Notes under the pieces: model-generated
What the model saw: only the letters and a program-made list of their open reading frames with translations
Told to the model about the DNA's origin: nothing
The model's database searches: none
Origin: Streptomyces sp. ISL-66
GTDB lineage: Bacteria; Actinomycetota; Actinomycetes; Streptomycetales; Streptomycetaceae
DNA: 64,000 nt
Reading direction: 5' to 3'
Assembly: GCF_018614135.1 (NCBI RefSeq)
Contig: NZ_JAGGOW010000029.1
Location: 1 to 64,000 of the forward strand
In this document: one piece after another, positions 26,826 through 34,490 of the stretch
Layout of the letters: each line of letters starts with the position of its first letter
Position numbering within the stretch: the stretch's first letter is position 1
Program-made: the position numbers and the translations under genes

Positions 26826-26856
26826 ATAGCAGGCTTGCATGTTGACTCAATGTCAA
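26826..26856 (-). promoter_or_regulatory. Candidate cold-shock promoter with dyad
   Basis: On the reverse strand TTGACA (26856-26851), 19 bases, TGCTAT (26831-26826). The -35 overlaps an inverted repeat GTTGAC-N5-GTCAAC (26841-26857). This would give a leader of about 210 bases. The rest of 26604-26936 is relatively AT-rich leader and upstream DNA with no convincing gene. Confidence 0.45.
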
Positions 26857-26936
26857 CCCTTCCGCGGCCCGCTCATATGCGGCGGGCAAGAGCAGCGGTG
26901 GGGACTTCCCCAACTCTACCGCGCCCAATCAAGCAG

Positions 26937-26972
26937 AATTGCCCCCTCCGTTTATTAACGGAGGGGGCAATT
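26937..26972 (-). terminator. thrC-moaD operon terminator
   Basis: Perfect 16-bp stem, AATTGCCCCCTCCGTT at 26937-26952 and its complement at 26957-26972, with a 4-base loop. Confidence 0.95.
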
Positions 26973-27019
26973 CAGGGTGGTGCGCGCGCGAGGCGTTACC
27001 GCCCGGTCCGGCCGGAGGG

Positions 27020-27298
27020 TCAGCAGCCGCCCGCGACGGCCGGGATGATCGAGACGCCCGCACCGTCCGGCGTGGACGTCTGCAGCCCGCCCTCGAAGCG
27101 CACGTCGTCGTCGTTCACGTAGACGTTCACGAAGCGGCGCAACTTGCCCTGGTCGTCCAGGACGCGGGCGGCGATGCCCGGGTGGCTCTTCTCCAGGGAC
27201 TCGATGACCTCGGCGAGGGTCGCGCCCTCGGCGGCGACCTCGGCCTTGCCGCCGGTGTAGGTGCGCAGGATGGTGGGGATGCGGACGTTGACGCTCAT
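27020..27298 (-). CDS. MoaD/ThiS-family sulfur carrier
   Basis: A 92-residue beta-grasp protein similar to the mycobacterial cysteine-synthesis carrier CysO: MSVNVRIPTILRTYTGGKAEV, RRFVNVYVNDDDVRFEGGL, VSIIPAVAGGC. Such carriers end in Gly-Gly, whose carboxylate becomes a thiocarboxylate. Here one extra Cys follows Gly-Gly, so activation would need removal of that residue, as for carriers processed by JAMM-type peptidases. It follows thrC by 35 bp and shares its terminator. The sulfur acceptor pathway is not evident from the window. Confidence 0.88.
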   Translation of the reverse strand: MSVNVRIPTILRTYTGGKAEVAAEGATLAEVIESLEKSHPGIAARVLDDQGKLRRFVNVYVNDDDVRFEGGLQTSTPDGAGVSIIPAVAGGC

Positions 27299-27333
27299 GG
27301 GCGCTACTGCCTTTCCGGGTACGGGGAGGAAGA

Positions 27334-28647
27334 TCAGACCAGGCCGGCGGCGCGGAACGCGTCCAGGCTCGGACGGATGGTGGCGCTCAGGCCGCTGTCG
27401 GCGGCCACCGCTTCCAGGGTCTTGAGGCCGTCGCCGGTGTTGAGGACCACCGTGGTCAGCGCCGGGTCGAGCCGGCCGTCCTCGATGAGCTTCTTCGTCA
27501 CGCCGACGGTCACACCGCCCGCCGTCTCGGCGAAGATGCCCTCGGTCTGCGCGAGGAGCTTGATGGCCTCGACGACCTGCTCGTCGTTGACGTCCTCGAC
27601 GAAGCCGCCGGTGCGGCGCGCGATGTCCAGCACGTACGGGCCGTCCGCCGGGTTGCCGATGGCCAGCGACTTGGCGATGGTGTTCGGCTTCTGCGGGCGG
27701 ACCACCTCGTGGCCGGCCTTGAAGGCGGTCGAGACGGGCGAGCAGCCCTCGGCCTGGGCACCGAAGATCTTGTACGGCTTGTCCTCGACGAGGCCGAGCT
27801 TGATCAGCTCCTGCAGGCCCTTGTCGATCTTCGTGAGCTGCGAGCCGGACGCGATCGGGATGACGATCTGGTCGGGCAGCTGCCAGCCGAGCTGCTCGCA
27901 GATCTCGTACGCCAGGGTCTTGGAGCCCTCGCCGTAGTACGGGCGCAGGTTGACGTTGACGAAGCCCCAGCCCTCGCCCAGCGGGTCGCCGATGAGCTCC
28001 GAGCAGAAGCGGTTCACGTCGTCGTAGTTGCCCTCGATGCCGACCAGGTCGCCACCGTAGACACCGGCCATGACGACCTTGCCCTGCTCCAGGTCGTGCG
28101 GGATGAAGACGCAGGAACGGAAGCCGGCCCGGGCGGCCGCGGCGCCGACGGCGCCGGCCAGGTTGCCGGTGGAGGAGCAGGAGAGGGTGGTGAAGCCGAA
28201 GGCACGGGCGGCCTCGACGGCGATGGCCACGACGCGGTCCTTGAAGGAGTGCGTCGGGTTGCCGGAGTCGTCCTTGACGTAGAGCTTGCCGGTGACGCCC
28301 AGCTCCTTGGCCAGGTTCCGCGCGTCCACCAGCTTGGTGAAGCCCGGGTTCAGGCTCGGCTTGGAGGCCACGTCCGCCGGGACGGGCAGCAGCGGCGCGT
28401 AGCGCCAGATGTTCTGGGGGCCGGCCTCGATCGCGGCGCGCAGCGCCTCGGGGTCGCCCAGCGGCAGGTCGTACGAGACTTCGAGCGGGCCGAAGCACTC
28501 CGCGCAGGCGAAGATCGGGCCGAGTTCGAAGCGGGTGCCGCACTCGCGACAGGAGAGGCCGGTCGCGGGACCGAGATCGACGGTGGCGCCGGGAGCGGAG
28601 GTTCCGGCAGGGGTTCCAGCAGAGGTTTCGGCAGTCTGTGCAGCCAT
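27334..28647 (-). CDS. thrC: Threonine synthase
   Basis: A 437-residue PLP enzyme converting O-phosphohomoserine to threonine. An N-terminal zinc-ribbon-like part (LSCRECGTRFELGPIFACAECFGPLEV) precedes the fold-type II domain with the PLP Lys in NPTHSFKDR. SCSSTGNLAGAVGAAAARAG binds the phosphate, and VIPIASGSQLTKI follows. The ATG at 28647 gives MAAQTAETS; upstream ATGs at 28671 and 28695 are in frame but fall in the riboswitch expression region. A SAM-I riboswitch precedes the gene. The following gene is the sulfur carrier. Confidence 0.95.
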   Translation of the reverse strand: MAAQTAETSAGTPAGTSAPGATVDLGPATGLSCRECGTRFELGPIFACAECFGPLEVSYDLPLGDPEALRAAIEAGPQNIWRYAPLLPVPADVASKPSLNPGFTKLVDARNLAKELGVTGKLYVKDDSGNPTHSFKDRVVAIAVEAARAFGFTTLSCSSTGNLAGAVGAAAARAGFRSCVFIPHDLEQGKVVMAGVYGGDLVGIEGNYDDVNRFCSELIGDPLGEGWGFVNVNLRPYYGEGSKTLAYEICEQLGWQLPDQIVIPIASGSQLTKIDKGLQELIKLGLVEDKPYKIFGAQAEGCSPVSTAFKAGHEVVRPQKPNTIAKSLAIGNPADGPYVLDIARRTGGFVEDVNDEQVVEAIKLLAQTEGIFAETAGGVTVGVTKKLIEDGRLDPALTTVVLNTGDGLKTLEAVAADSGLSATIRPSLDAFRAAGLV

Positions 28648-28697
28648 GATGGCGAGGCCCTTTCTCCTCATCTTCCCCATGACGAACGTCGCCATGA

Positions 28698-28822
28698 GAC
28701 GGAATTGGCACCTTCCCTAGCCGGGGACCCCACTGATCTGCCGCATGGGCGATCGCGAGAACCGACTGGAGGGTTGCCGGGGCTTCAACGGGCCGTGTCC
28801 CTCTGCCCCTCTGGATGAGCGG
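28698..28822 (-). ncRNA. SAM-I riboswitch (S-box leader)
   Basis: On the reverse strand the S-box core is readable in order: CTCATCCAGAGGGGCAGAGG, then GGCCCGTTGAAGCCC, then CGGCAACCCTCC, a variable hairpin, and GGTGCCAATTCCG. These match the conserved kink-turn, pseudoknot and SAM-binding segments of SAM-I. It ends about 50 bases before the thrC start. Control is probably over translation or an early hairpin; no classic T-tract terminator follows. Confidence 0.85.
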
Positions 28823-28890
28823 TATGGCACCGGGCGACACGCTCTGCGGCGCGCCCGGGCTTTTGTGCGCGAGGCCCCCCGGCATGCGGT

Positions 28891-28927
28891 GGGCCTTCGC
28901 GTTGTTCAAGACTGTAACCGAAGGCCC
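28891..28927. promoter_or_regulatory. Inverted repeat between thrC leader and gpgS
   Basis: GGGCCTTCG (28891-28899) and CGAAGGCCC (28919-28927) face each other across 19 bases in the divergent promoter region. A TACAGT-like -10 for thrC lies in the loop on the reverse strand. It may be an operator or a hairpin. Confidence 0.35.
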
Positions 28928-29018
28928 GGGCGGTTGAGACAGCCGTCCGAACCGCGAGATGGATCATATTTCGGCTGAAAACGCCGGTGCTCCACCGACC
29001 GACAGAGGAGTCCCGAAG

Positions 29019-30023
29019 GTGCTGGAAGAGGTGGAGCGCTGGCTTGCCGCCCGCTCTTGGTCCGCCGCCGACCGACCGCTCGACCAGCTGCTATCCGCCA
29101 AAGGGGCAGCCGGTACGACGGTCAGCGTGGTGCTGCCCGCGCTCGACGAGGAGGCCACGGTCGGGGCCATCGTCGAGGTGATCCGCCGCGATCTGATGGA
29201 CGGACCGGGCACGCCCCTGGTCGACGAGCTGATCGTGATCGACTCGGGCTCCACCGACCGTACGGCGGAGGTCGCGGCCAAGGCCGGGGCCCGGGTGGTG
29301 CACCGCGACGAGATCCTGCCGAGGCTGCCGGCCCTGCCCGGCAAGGGCGAGGTGCTGTGGCGTTCGCTGCTGGTCACCGACGGGGACATCGTCTGCTTCG
29401 TGGACGCCGACCTGCGGGACTTCTCGTCCACCTTCGTCTCCGGGATCGTGGGCCCGCTGCTGACGGACCCGGACGTCCACTTCGTCAAGGCCATGTACGA
29501 CCGCCCGCTGGGCCCGGAATTCGGCGCTCTCGCCTCCGGCGCTGTGCCCACTGGGCTCGCCTCCGGCAAGACCCACGGCCAGGGCGGCCGGGTCACGGAG
29601 CTCGTGGCCCGCCCCCTGCTCAATCTGCACTGGCCGCAGCTGGCGGGCTTCGTCCAGCCGCTGGGCGGCGAGTACGCCGTGCGCCGCGAGCTGCTGGAGC
29701 GGCTGCCGTTCCCCGTCGGGTACGGCGTGGAGCTGGGGCTGCTGGTGGACGCCCTGCACACGGTCGGCCTGGACGCGCTGGGCCAGGTGGACGTGGGGGT
29801 ACGCCTCCACCGTCATCAGGACGGCCAGGCGCTGGGGCGGATGGCCGCGGCGATCTACCGGACGGCGCTGCTGCGGCTCTCGCGCGGGCACCTCGTACGG
29901 CCGGAGCTCACGCAGTTCGAACGCGGCCCGGACGGGTTCGTTCCGCACACCTACGCGGTGGACACGGAGGAGCGGCCGCCGATGCGGGACATCGAGGAGT
30001 ACGCGCGGCGTCGCGTGGCGTGA
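29019..30023 (+). CDS. gpgS: Glucosyl-3-phosphoglycerate synthase
   Basis: A 334-residue GT-A glycosyltransferase that moves glucose from an NDP-glucose to 3-phosphoglycerate, the first step to glucosylglycerate. Features are VSVVLPALDEEATVGAIV, the metal-binding DxD in FVDADLRDF, ASGKTHGQGGRVTELVARPLLN, GGEYAVRRELLERLPFPVGYGVELG, and HRHQDGQALGRMA. The GTG at 29019 was preferred over ATG 28959 because GAGGAG lies exactly 8 bases before it. It is adjacent to otsA; both make compatible-solute or storage sugars. Confidence 0.9.
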   Translation: MLEEVERWLAARSWSAADRPLDQLLSAKGAAGTTVSVVLPALDEEATVGAIVEVIRRDLMDGPGTPLVDELIVIDSGSTDRTAEVAAKAGARVVHRDEILPRLPALPGKGEVLWRSLLVTDGDIVCFVDADLRDFSSTFVSGIVGPLLTDPDVHFVKAMYDRPLGPEFGALASGAVPTGLASGKTHGQGGRVTELVARPLLNLHWPQLAGFVQPLGGEYAVRRELLERLPFPVGYGVELGLLVDALHTVGLDALGQVDVGVRLHRHQDGQALGRMAAAIYRTALLRLSRGHLVRPELTQFERGPDGFVPHTYAVDTEERPPMRDIEEYARRRVA

Positions 30024-30141
30024 ACGGCCCGCGCCGCGGCCACCCCGACGGCGCGCGGCGGGGTGGCCTTCGTCCCGGTATGCCGGACGGACGCGCGGGC
30101 GCCGACGTTTGACGGCGCGCGAGGCGGGCTAGGTTCGCCGC

Positions 30142-31491
30142 ATGGCTTCTCAGGTACTCGTCGCCGCGAATCGCGGCCCGCTCTCGTACGTCCTCGCCGC
30201 GGACGGCACGCTCAGTGCCCGCCGCGGCGGGGGCGGCCTCGTCTCCGGACTCTCCGCCGCCCTAGCGGACCAACCGGATGCGCTGTGGATCTGCACGGCG
30301 CTCTCGGACGCGGACCGGGAGGCCGTACGGCGGGGCGTGGCCGAGCCGGGCGTGCGGATGCTCGACATCGATCCGGCGGTGTACGACGACGCGTACAACG
30401 GCATCGCCAACACGGTGCTGTGGTTCCTGCACCACCACCTCTACGACATCCCGCGCGAGCCCGTCTTCGACGCGCGGTTCCGGCAGCGCTGGCAGTCGTA
30501 CGTCACGTACAACGAGGCCTTCGCCCGGGCCCTGGCCGAGGAGGCCGCCGAGGGCGCGAAGGTCCTCATCCAGGACTACCACCTGGCCCTCGCCCCCGGA
30601 CTGCTGCGCGAGCTGCGGCCGGACCTGAGGATCGGCCACTTCACGCACACCCCCTGGGCCTCGCCGGCCTACCTGGGGCTGCTCCCGGCCGACATCCGCG
30701 AGCAGCTGCTGCGGGGGATGCTCGGCGCCGACCTGGTGGGCTTCCACACCGAGGCCTGGGCCCGGGAGTTCACGGCCTCCGCGGGGGCCGAGGCACCGGT
30801 GGCGGTGTTCCCGCTGGGGGTGGACGGGGACGAGCTGCGTTCGCTGGCGAACCGGCCCGAGGTGAACGACAAGCTGGCGGCGCTGCGGGCGGAGGTCGGC
30901 AGCCTGAAGACGATCGTCCGCGTGGACCGGACGGAGCTGTCGAAGAACATCCTGCGCGGCCTGCTGGCGTACCGGGAGCTGCTGACCACCCACCCCGAGT
31001 GGCGCGGGCGGGTGGTCCACCTGGCCTCCGCCTATCCGTCCCGGCAGGACCTGACGGTGTACCGCACGTACACGCAGGACGTGGCGGAACTCGCGGCCTC
31101 GGTCAACGCGGAGTTCGGCACGCCGGACTGGCAGCCGGTGCTCGTCTCGGTGCAGGACGACTTCGCGCGCTCACTGGCGGCGTACCGACTGGCGGACGTG
31201 GCACTGGTGAACCCGGTGCGGGACGGGATGAACCTGGTGGCGAAGGAGATCCCGGTCGTCTCGGAGGCCGGGTGCGTGCTGGTGCTGTCGACGGGAGCCG
31301 GGGCGTACGAGGAGCTCCGCGGGGACGCGCTGACGCTGAACCCGTACGACGTCACGGAGACGGCCGAGGCCTTGCACGCGGCCCTGTCCATGCCGGAAGC
31401 GGAGCGCGCGGAGCGCACGAAACGCCTGTCCGCGGCCGCCACGGCCCTCCCCCCGGCAGCCTGGTTCACGGCCCAACTGGCCCGCCTCTAG
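30142..31491 (+). CDS. otsA: Trehalose-6-phosphate synthase (GT20)
   Basis: A 449-residue GT-B enzyme joining NDP-glucose to glucose-6-phosphate. Signatures are VLVAANRGPLSYV, VLIQDYHLALAPGLLRE, IGHFTHTPWASPAY, LVGFHTEAWAREF, VRVDRTELSKNILRGLLAY and DVALVNPVRDGMNLVAKE, all typical of GT20. The phosphatase otsB is nearby on the other strand (31727-32581), convergent. Relatives that make pseudo-glycosides (VldE-like) share the fold, but this location fits trehalose metabolism. Confidence 0.9.
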   Translation: MASQVLVAANRGPLSYVLAADGTLSARRGGGGLVSGLSAALADQPDALWICTALSDADREAVRRGVAEPGVRMLDIDPAVYDDAYNGIANTVLWFLHHHLYDIPREPVFDARFRQRWQSYVTYNEAFARALAEEAAEGAKVLIQDYHLALAPGLLRELRPDLRIGHFTHTPWASPAYLGLLPADIREQLLRGMLGADLVGFHTEAWAREFTASAGAEAPVAVFPLGVDGDELRSLANRPEVNDKLAALRAEVGSLKTIVRVDRTELSKNILRGLLAYRELLTTHPEWRGRVVHLASAYPSRQDLTVYRTYTQDVAELAASVNAEFGTPDWQPVLVSVQDDFARSLAAYRLADVALVNPVRDGMNLVAKEIPVVSEAGCVLVLSTGAGAYEELRGDALTLNPYDVTETAEALHAALSMPEAERAERTKRLSAAATALPPAAWFTAQLARL

Positions 31492-31572
31492 CTCCGTACC
31501 CGGCGGGGGACTGAGCGCAGCCCGGGGCGCCCCGCGCTTCGAACGCCGACGGGCCTGGATCTTTCAGCCCCG

Positions 31573-31605
31573 CCAGGGGGCCCCTCCCAGCGGTAGCTGG
31601 GGGAG
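31573..31605 (-). repeat. 33-bp dispersed repeat, copy 2
   Basis: Reverse complement of 1205-1237 with two mismatches. It lies between the convergent otsA and otsB genes, where the gap 31492-31726 has no gene. Confidence 0.75.
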
Positions 31606-31726
31606 TTTGAGGCGCGGGGTCCGGGGCGGAGCCCCAGGAGGGTCCGGGCGGAGCCCGGGGAACGGTGGAAGGGAGGGTAGGGGACGGGCTCCGCGCAGCG
31701 GCACACCCCGCACCCGGATCAACGCA

Positions 31727-32581
31727 TCAAGACGCAGCCGCGATCGCCCCGGCCAGGGCGGCCAGGAACCCCACGACCTCCGCCGGCCCGGACACCGTCA
31801 GATCGGCCCGGGCGGCGAGCTCGGGAACCTCCGCCGAGCCACTGCACACGAGCAGCCCCGGCACACCTCCCGCCCGCAGCTTCTCGACCGCCGAGAACGC
31901 CGCGAGGTCCCCCAGGTCGTCCCCGGCGTACACCACGCACTGCGCCCCGACCTCCGCGAGGTACTCCGTCAGGGCGACGCCCTTGTCCATCCCCGGCGGC
32001 CGCAGTTCCAGCACGGCCCGGCCCGGCTCGACCACCAGTCCGTGCCGCGCCGCCAGCCCCTCCAGGGGCTCGCGCAGCGCCGCGAAGGCGGCCTCCGGGT
32101 CTTCCGCCCGGCGGGTGTGGACAGCGAGGGCCCGGCCCTTCTCCTCGATCCACGTCCCGCGCCAGGCGCCGATCGCGTCCAGGAAGCCGGGCAGCTCGGC
32201 GCGCAGCGCCGCCACTCCCGGATGCTCCGCCGGAGACCGCACGAGGCCGGTCACGGCGTCCCACCGCTCGGCTCCGTAGTGGCCGAGGACCACCAGGTGC
32301 TCCAGGCCGGCGACCCCCGCGAAGCCCCCGTAGCGGACGGCGACCCCGGCCGGCCGGCCGGTGACGACCGCGACGGATCCGACCTGGGGCGCGAGCGCGG
32401 ACAGCGCGGCGACGGCGCCGGGGTGGGCGCGGGCCTGGTCGGGGTCGGGGACGATCTCGGCGAGCGTGCCGTCGAAGTCGAGGGCCACGACGGAGCGGCG
32501 CGGTGCGCGCAGGAGGGCTTCGAGGCCCTCGCGTCCGGCGGCGGTTTCGGGCATCGGCAGGTCGTGCGGACGGCTCCCCAT
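31727..32581 (-). CDS. otsB: Trehalose-phosphatase
   Basis: A 284-residue HAD phosphatase that removes phosphate from trehalose-6-phosphate. Motif I is VALDFDGTLAEIVPDPDQA near residues 32-50; VAVVTGRP is motif II. LGHYGAERWD, ELRPPGMDKGVAL (motif III Lys) and VYAGDDLGDLAAF (motif IV acidic pair) are all intact. It completes the otsA pathway. Confidence 0.93.
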   Translation of the reverse strand: MGSRPHDLPMPETAAGREGLEALLRAPRRSVVALDFDGTLAEIVPDPDQARAHPGAVAALSALAPQVGSVAVVTGRPAGVAVRYGGFAGVAGLEHLVVLGHYGAERWDAVTGLVRSPAEHPGVAALRAELPGFLDAIGAWRGTWIEEKGRALAVHTRRAEDPEAAFAALREPLEGLAARHGLVVEPGRAVLELRPPGMDKGVALTEYLAEVGAQCVVYAGDDLGDLAAFSAVEKLRAGGVPGLLVCSGSAEVPELAARADLTVSGPAEVVGFLAALAGAIAAAS

Positions 32582-32634
32582 ACGGTCGACCCTAACGGGC
32601 CTGCCGGGCCACGGCTACGGCACGTGGCACCCCG

Positions 32635-32883
32635 CTACCGCCTGGCCCGCTGGGCTTCACGGATGCGCCGCAGCCGGTTCACCGTGCCGGGCGCGTGCCG
32701 CAGCGCCCTGGGATCGTCCATCAGAGCGTTGAGCAGCTGGTAGTAGCGGACCGGGGGCATCCCCAGTCCTTCCCGTATGGCCCGCTCCTTGGCGCCGGGG
32801 CCGGGCCAGGTCCGGGCTTCGTACGCGAGCACCGCCGCTTCCTCCGCGGTCAGCCCGGCCGCCGGCCGCCCCTCGTCCGTCAT
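32635..32883 (-). CDS. DUF3263 domain protein
   Basis: An 82-residue protein: GLTAEEAAVLAYEARTWPGPGAKERAIREGLGMPPVRYYQLLNALMDDPRALRHAPGTVNRLRRIREA. This is the complete DUF3263 pattern, a small actinobacterial family with a predicted helix-turn-helix, often next to otsB. It is 53 bp upstream of otsB on the same strand and probably in one unit. DNA binding is inferred only. Confidence 0.88.
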   Translation of the reverse strand: MTDEGRPAAGLTAEEAAVLAYEARTWPGPGAKERAIREGLGMPPVRYYQLLNALMDDPRALRHAPGTVNRLRRIREAQRARR

Positions 32884-32978
32884 ACGGCCAGATTAACGCC
32901 GCGCACCGACACCCACCGGGCGGCGGCGGCCCGCCGGCCGGCCGTGGGCCTCACGGCCGCCGCGGCGGTCGGTCGCGC

Positions 32979-34280
32979 TCAGCGCGAATCCGCCTTGCGC
33001 CCGGCGTCCGCGATGTCCCCGAGGACCTTCCCCGGCTGTCCGCCCGGCTGCACGCTCGTGCCGATGCTCTTCTTGACCTCTTCGCTCACGCCCGCCCAGG
33101 ACTTCTTGCCCACCGGGTACAGCCGCGCGTTCGGCAGTGCGTGCAGGAAGGTCTTGAGCTGCGCCGAGGAGGCGCCGCTGGCGGCCTCCGTCTGCCGGTA
33201 GCCGCTGGTGGTGACCGGGAGCAGGTCGTACTTCTCGGTGAAGGCGGTCTGGTTGTCCGGCTCGTACAGGAAGTCCAGGAAGCTCCCGGCCTCCTTCGGG
33301 TGGCCGTTCTTGAAGGCCATCACCCAGTCGGCGACGCCCATCGTCGAGTGCTCGGTGCCGTCGGCGGTCGGCATGGGGACCATGCCGTACTTCACGCCCT
33401 TGGCCGCGGCCTGCTTGATCAGCGTCGGGTGGCCGTTGAGCATGCCGACCTCGCCGCGCGTGAAGGAGTCGAAGGCGGCCTGGCGGTCGAGCTTGGCCGG
33501 CTCCACGGGGCCGGTCAGGCCCGCTCCGACGAGCTTGTCGCGCAGGAACTCGAAGGTCTTGACGTTGTCCGCGGAGTCGATCGAGTAGTTCTCTTCGTTG
33601 TCGCTGTAGCCGCCGCCGCCCGCGAGCATCCACTGCATCGTCTCGGCCTGCGCCTCCTCGCGGCCCAGGGGCAGCGCGAAGGGGGTGGCGACTCCGGCGG
33701 CCTTGAGCTTCTTGGCGGCCGCTTCCAGCTCGGTCCAGCTCTTGGGCTGCCAGGGGCCCTTGGCGTCCTTGCCGATGACCCCGGCGTCGGTGAGCAGCTT
33801 CTCGTTGTAGAACATCAGCCGCGTGCTGGCCACGAAGGGCAGGCCGTACTGGACGCGCCTGACCTTGCCGGCCTCGGCGAGCGGCGCGAGGAAGTCGGCC
33901 TCGGTCTGTACGGAGAGCAGTTCGTCGGCGGAGTAGAGCTTGCCCTCGGCGGCGTAGTCGGCGTAGGCGCCGATCTGGGCGATGTCGGGGGCGTTGCCGT
34001 CCTTGACCATCGCGGCGACCTTGGCGTCGACCTCGGACCAGGAGTAGACCTCGACCTGGATCTTGATGTCGGGGTGGGTCTTCTGGAAGGACGCGGCGAG
34101 GTCCTTCCAGTAGCCCTTGGAGGAGTTCTCCGGATTGTCTCCGTAGTCGGCCGCCACGACCCGCAGGGTGACCTCGTTGGTACCGGTGAGGCTCGAGACG
34201 GCTCCGCAGCCGCTCAGCGTCACGGTGGCCAGGCACAGCGCGACGCCGGATGCGGCCAGGTTCAGGTATCGGGCCTTCAC
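32979..34280 (-). CDS. Sugar ABC transporter substrate-binding lipoprotein
   Basis: A 433-residue solute-binding protein. The lipobox LSGC places the lipidated Cys at residue 25 after a hydrophobic signal. The mature part is a cluster-B sugar binder: FQKTHPDIKIQVEVYSWSEVDAKVAAMV, GNAPDIAQIGAYADYA, TRLMFYNEKLL, FTRGEVGMLNGHPTLIK. No permeases are beside it, so partner proteins and the ATPase (perhaps MsiK, 55808) are elsewhere. A dre-like palindrome lies at 34320-34335, and a nagK-nagA operon is divergent. Amino-sugar or chitooligosaccharide binding is a reasonable guess. Confidence 0.88.
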   Translation of the reverse strand: MKARYLNLAASGVALCLATVTLSGCGAVSSLTGTNEVTLRVVAADYGDNPENSSKGYWKDLAASFQKTHPDIKIQVEVYSWSEVDAKVAAMVKDGNAPDIAQIGAYADYAAEGKLYSADELLSVQTEADFLAPLAEAGKVRRVQYGLPFVASTRLMFYNEKLLTDAGVIGKDAKGPWQPKSWTELEAAAKKLKAAGVATPFALPLGREEAQAETMQWMLAGGGGYSDNEENYSIDSADNVKTFEFLRDKLVGAGLTGPVEPAKLDRQAAFDSFTRGEVGMLNGHPTLIKQAAAKGVKYGMVPMPTADGTEHSTMGVADWVMAFKNGHPKEAGSFLDFLYEPDNQTAFTEKYDLLPVTTSGYRQTEAASGASSAQLKTFLHALPNARLYPVGKKSWAGVSEEVKKSIGTSVQPGGQPGKVLGDIADAGRKADSR

Positions 34281-34319
34281 AGTTCTCTTCCACCCCAGGT
34301 TGTTCCGTTCGCTTCGCGT

Positions 34320-34335
34320 AAAGGTCTACACCACC
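34320..34335 (-). promoter_or_regulatory. dre-like site before the sugar-binding lipoprotein
   Basis: Read on the reverse strand, GGTGGTGTAGACCTTT matches the DasR consensus AGTGGTCTAGACCACT at 12 of 16 positions. It is 40-55 bp upstream of the lipoprotein start. Confidence 0.45.
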
Positions 34336-34446
34336 ACCCCCTCTCGTCAACATCCGGCCCTGAACGTGCACACGGCCCGCACGCCGTGCGCACGCCGGGC
34401 CCCCGAAACCGGCCCCGAATTTGTATGGCTGCTCAACAATCCCCTC

Positions 34447-34462
34447 AGTGGACTAGACCTTT
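34447..34462 (+). promoter_or_regulatory. dre-like site before nagK-nagA
   Basis: AGTGGACTAGACCTTT matches the DasR consensus at 13 of 16 positions. It is 28 bp before the nagK GTG and shares the 13-mer TGGACTAGACCTT with the site before msiK. Confidence 0.65.
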
Positions 34463-34490
34463 CCCCTCCGAGCACGCGAGACTGTCACCC

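Noticed and set aside
26604-26840. Short reverse frames upstream of the cold-shock gene
   Set aside because: No ribosome sites and poor coding character. The stretch is better read as a long mRNA leader.
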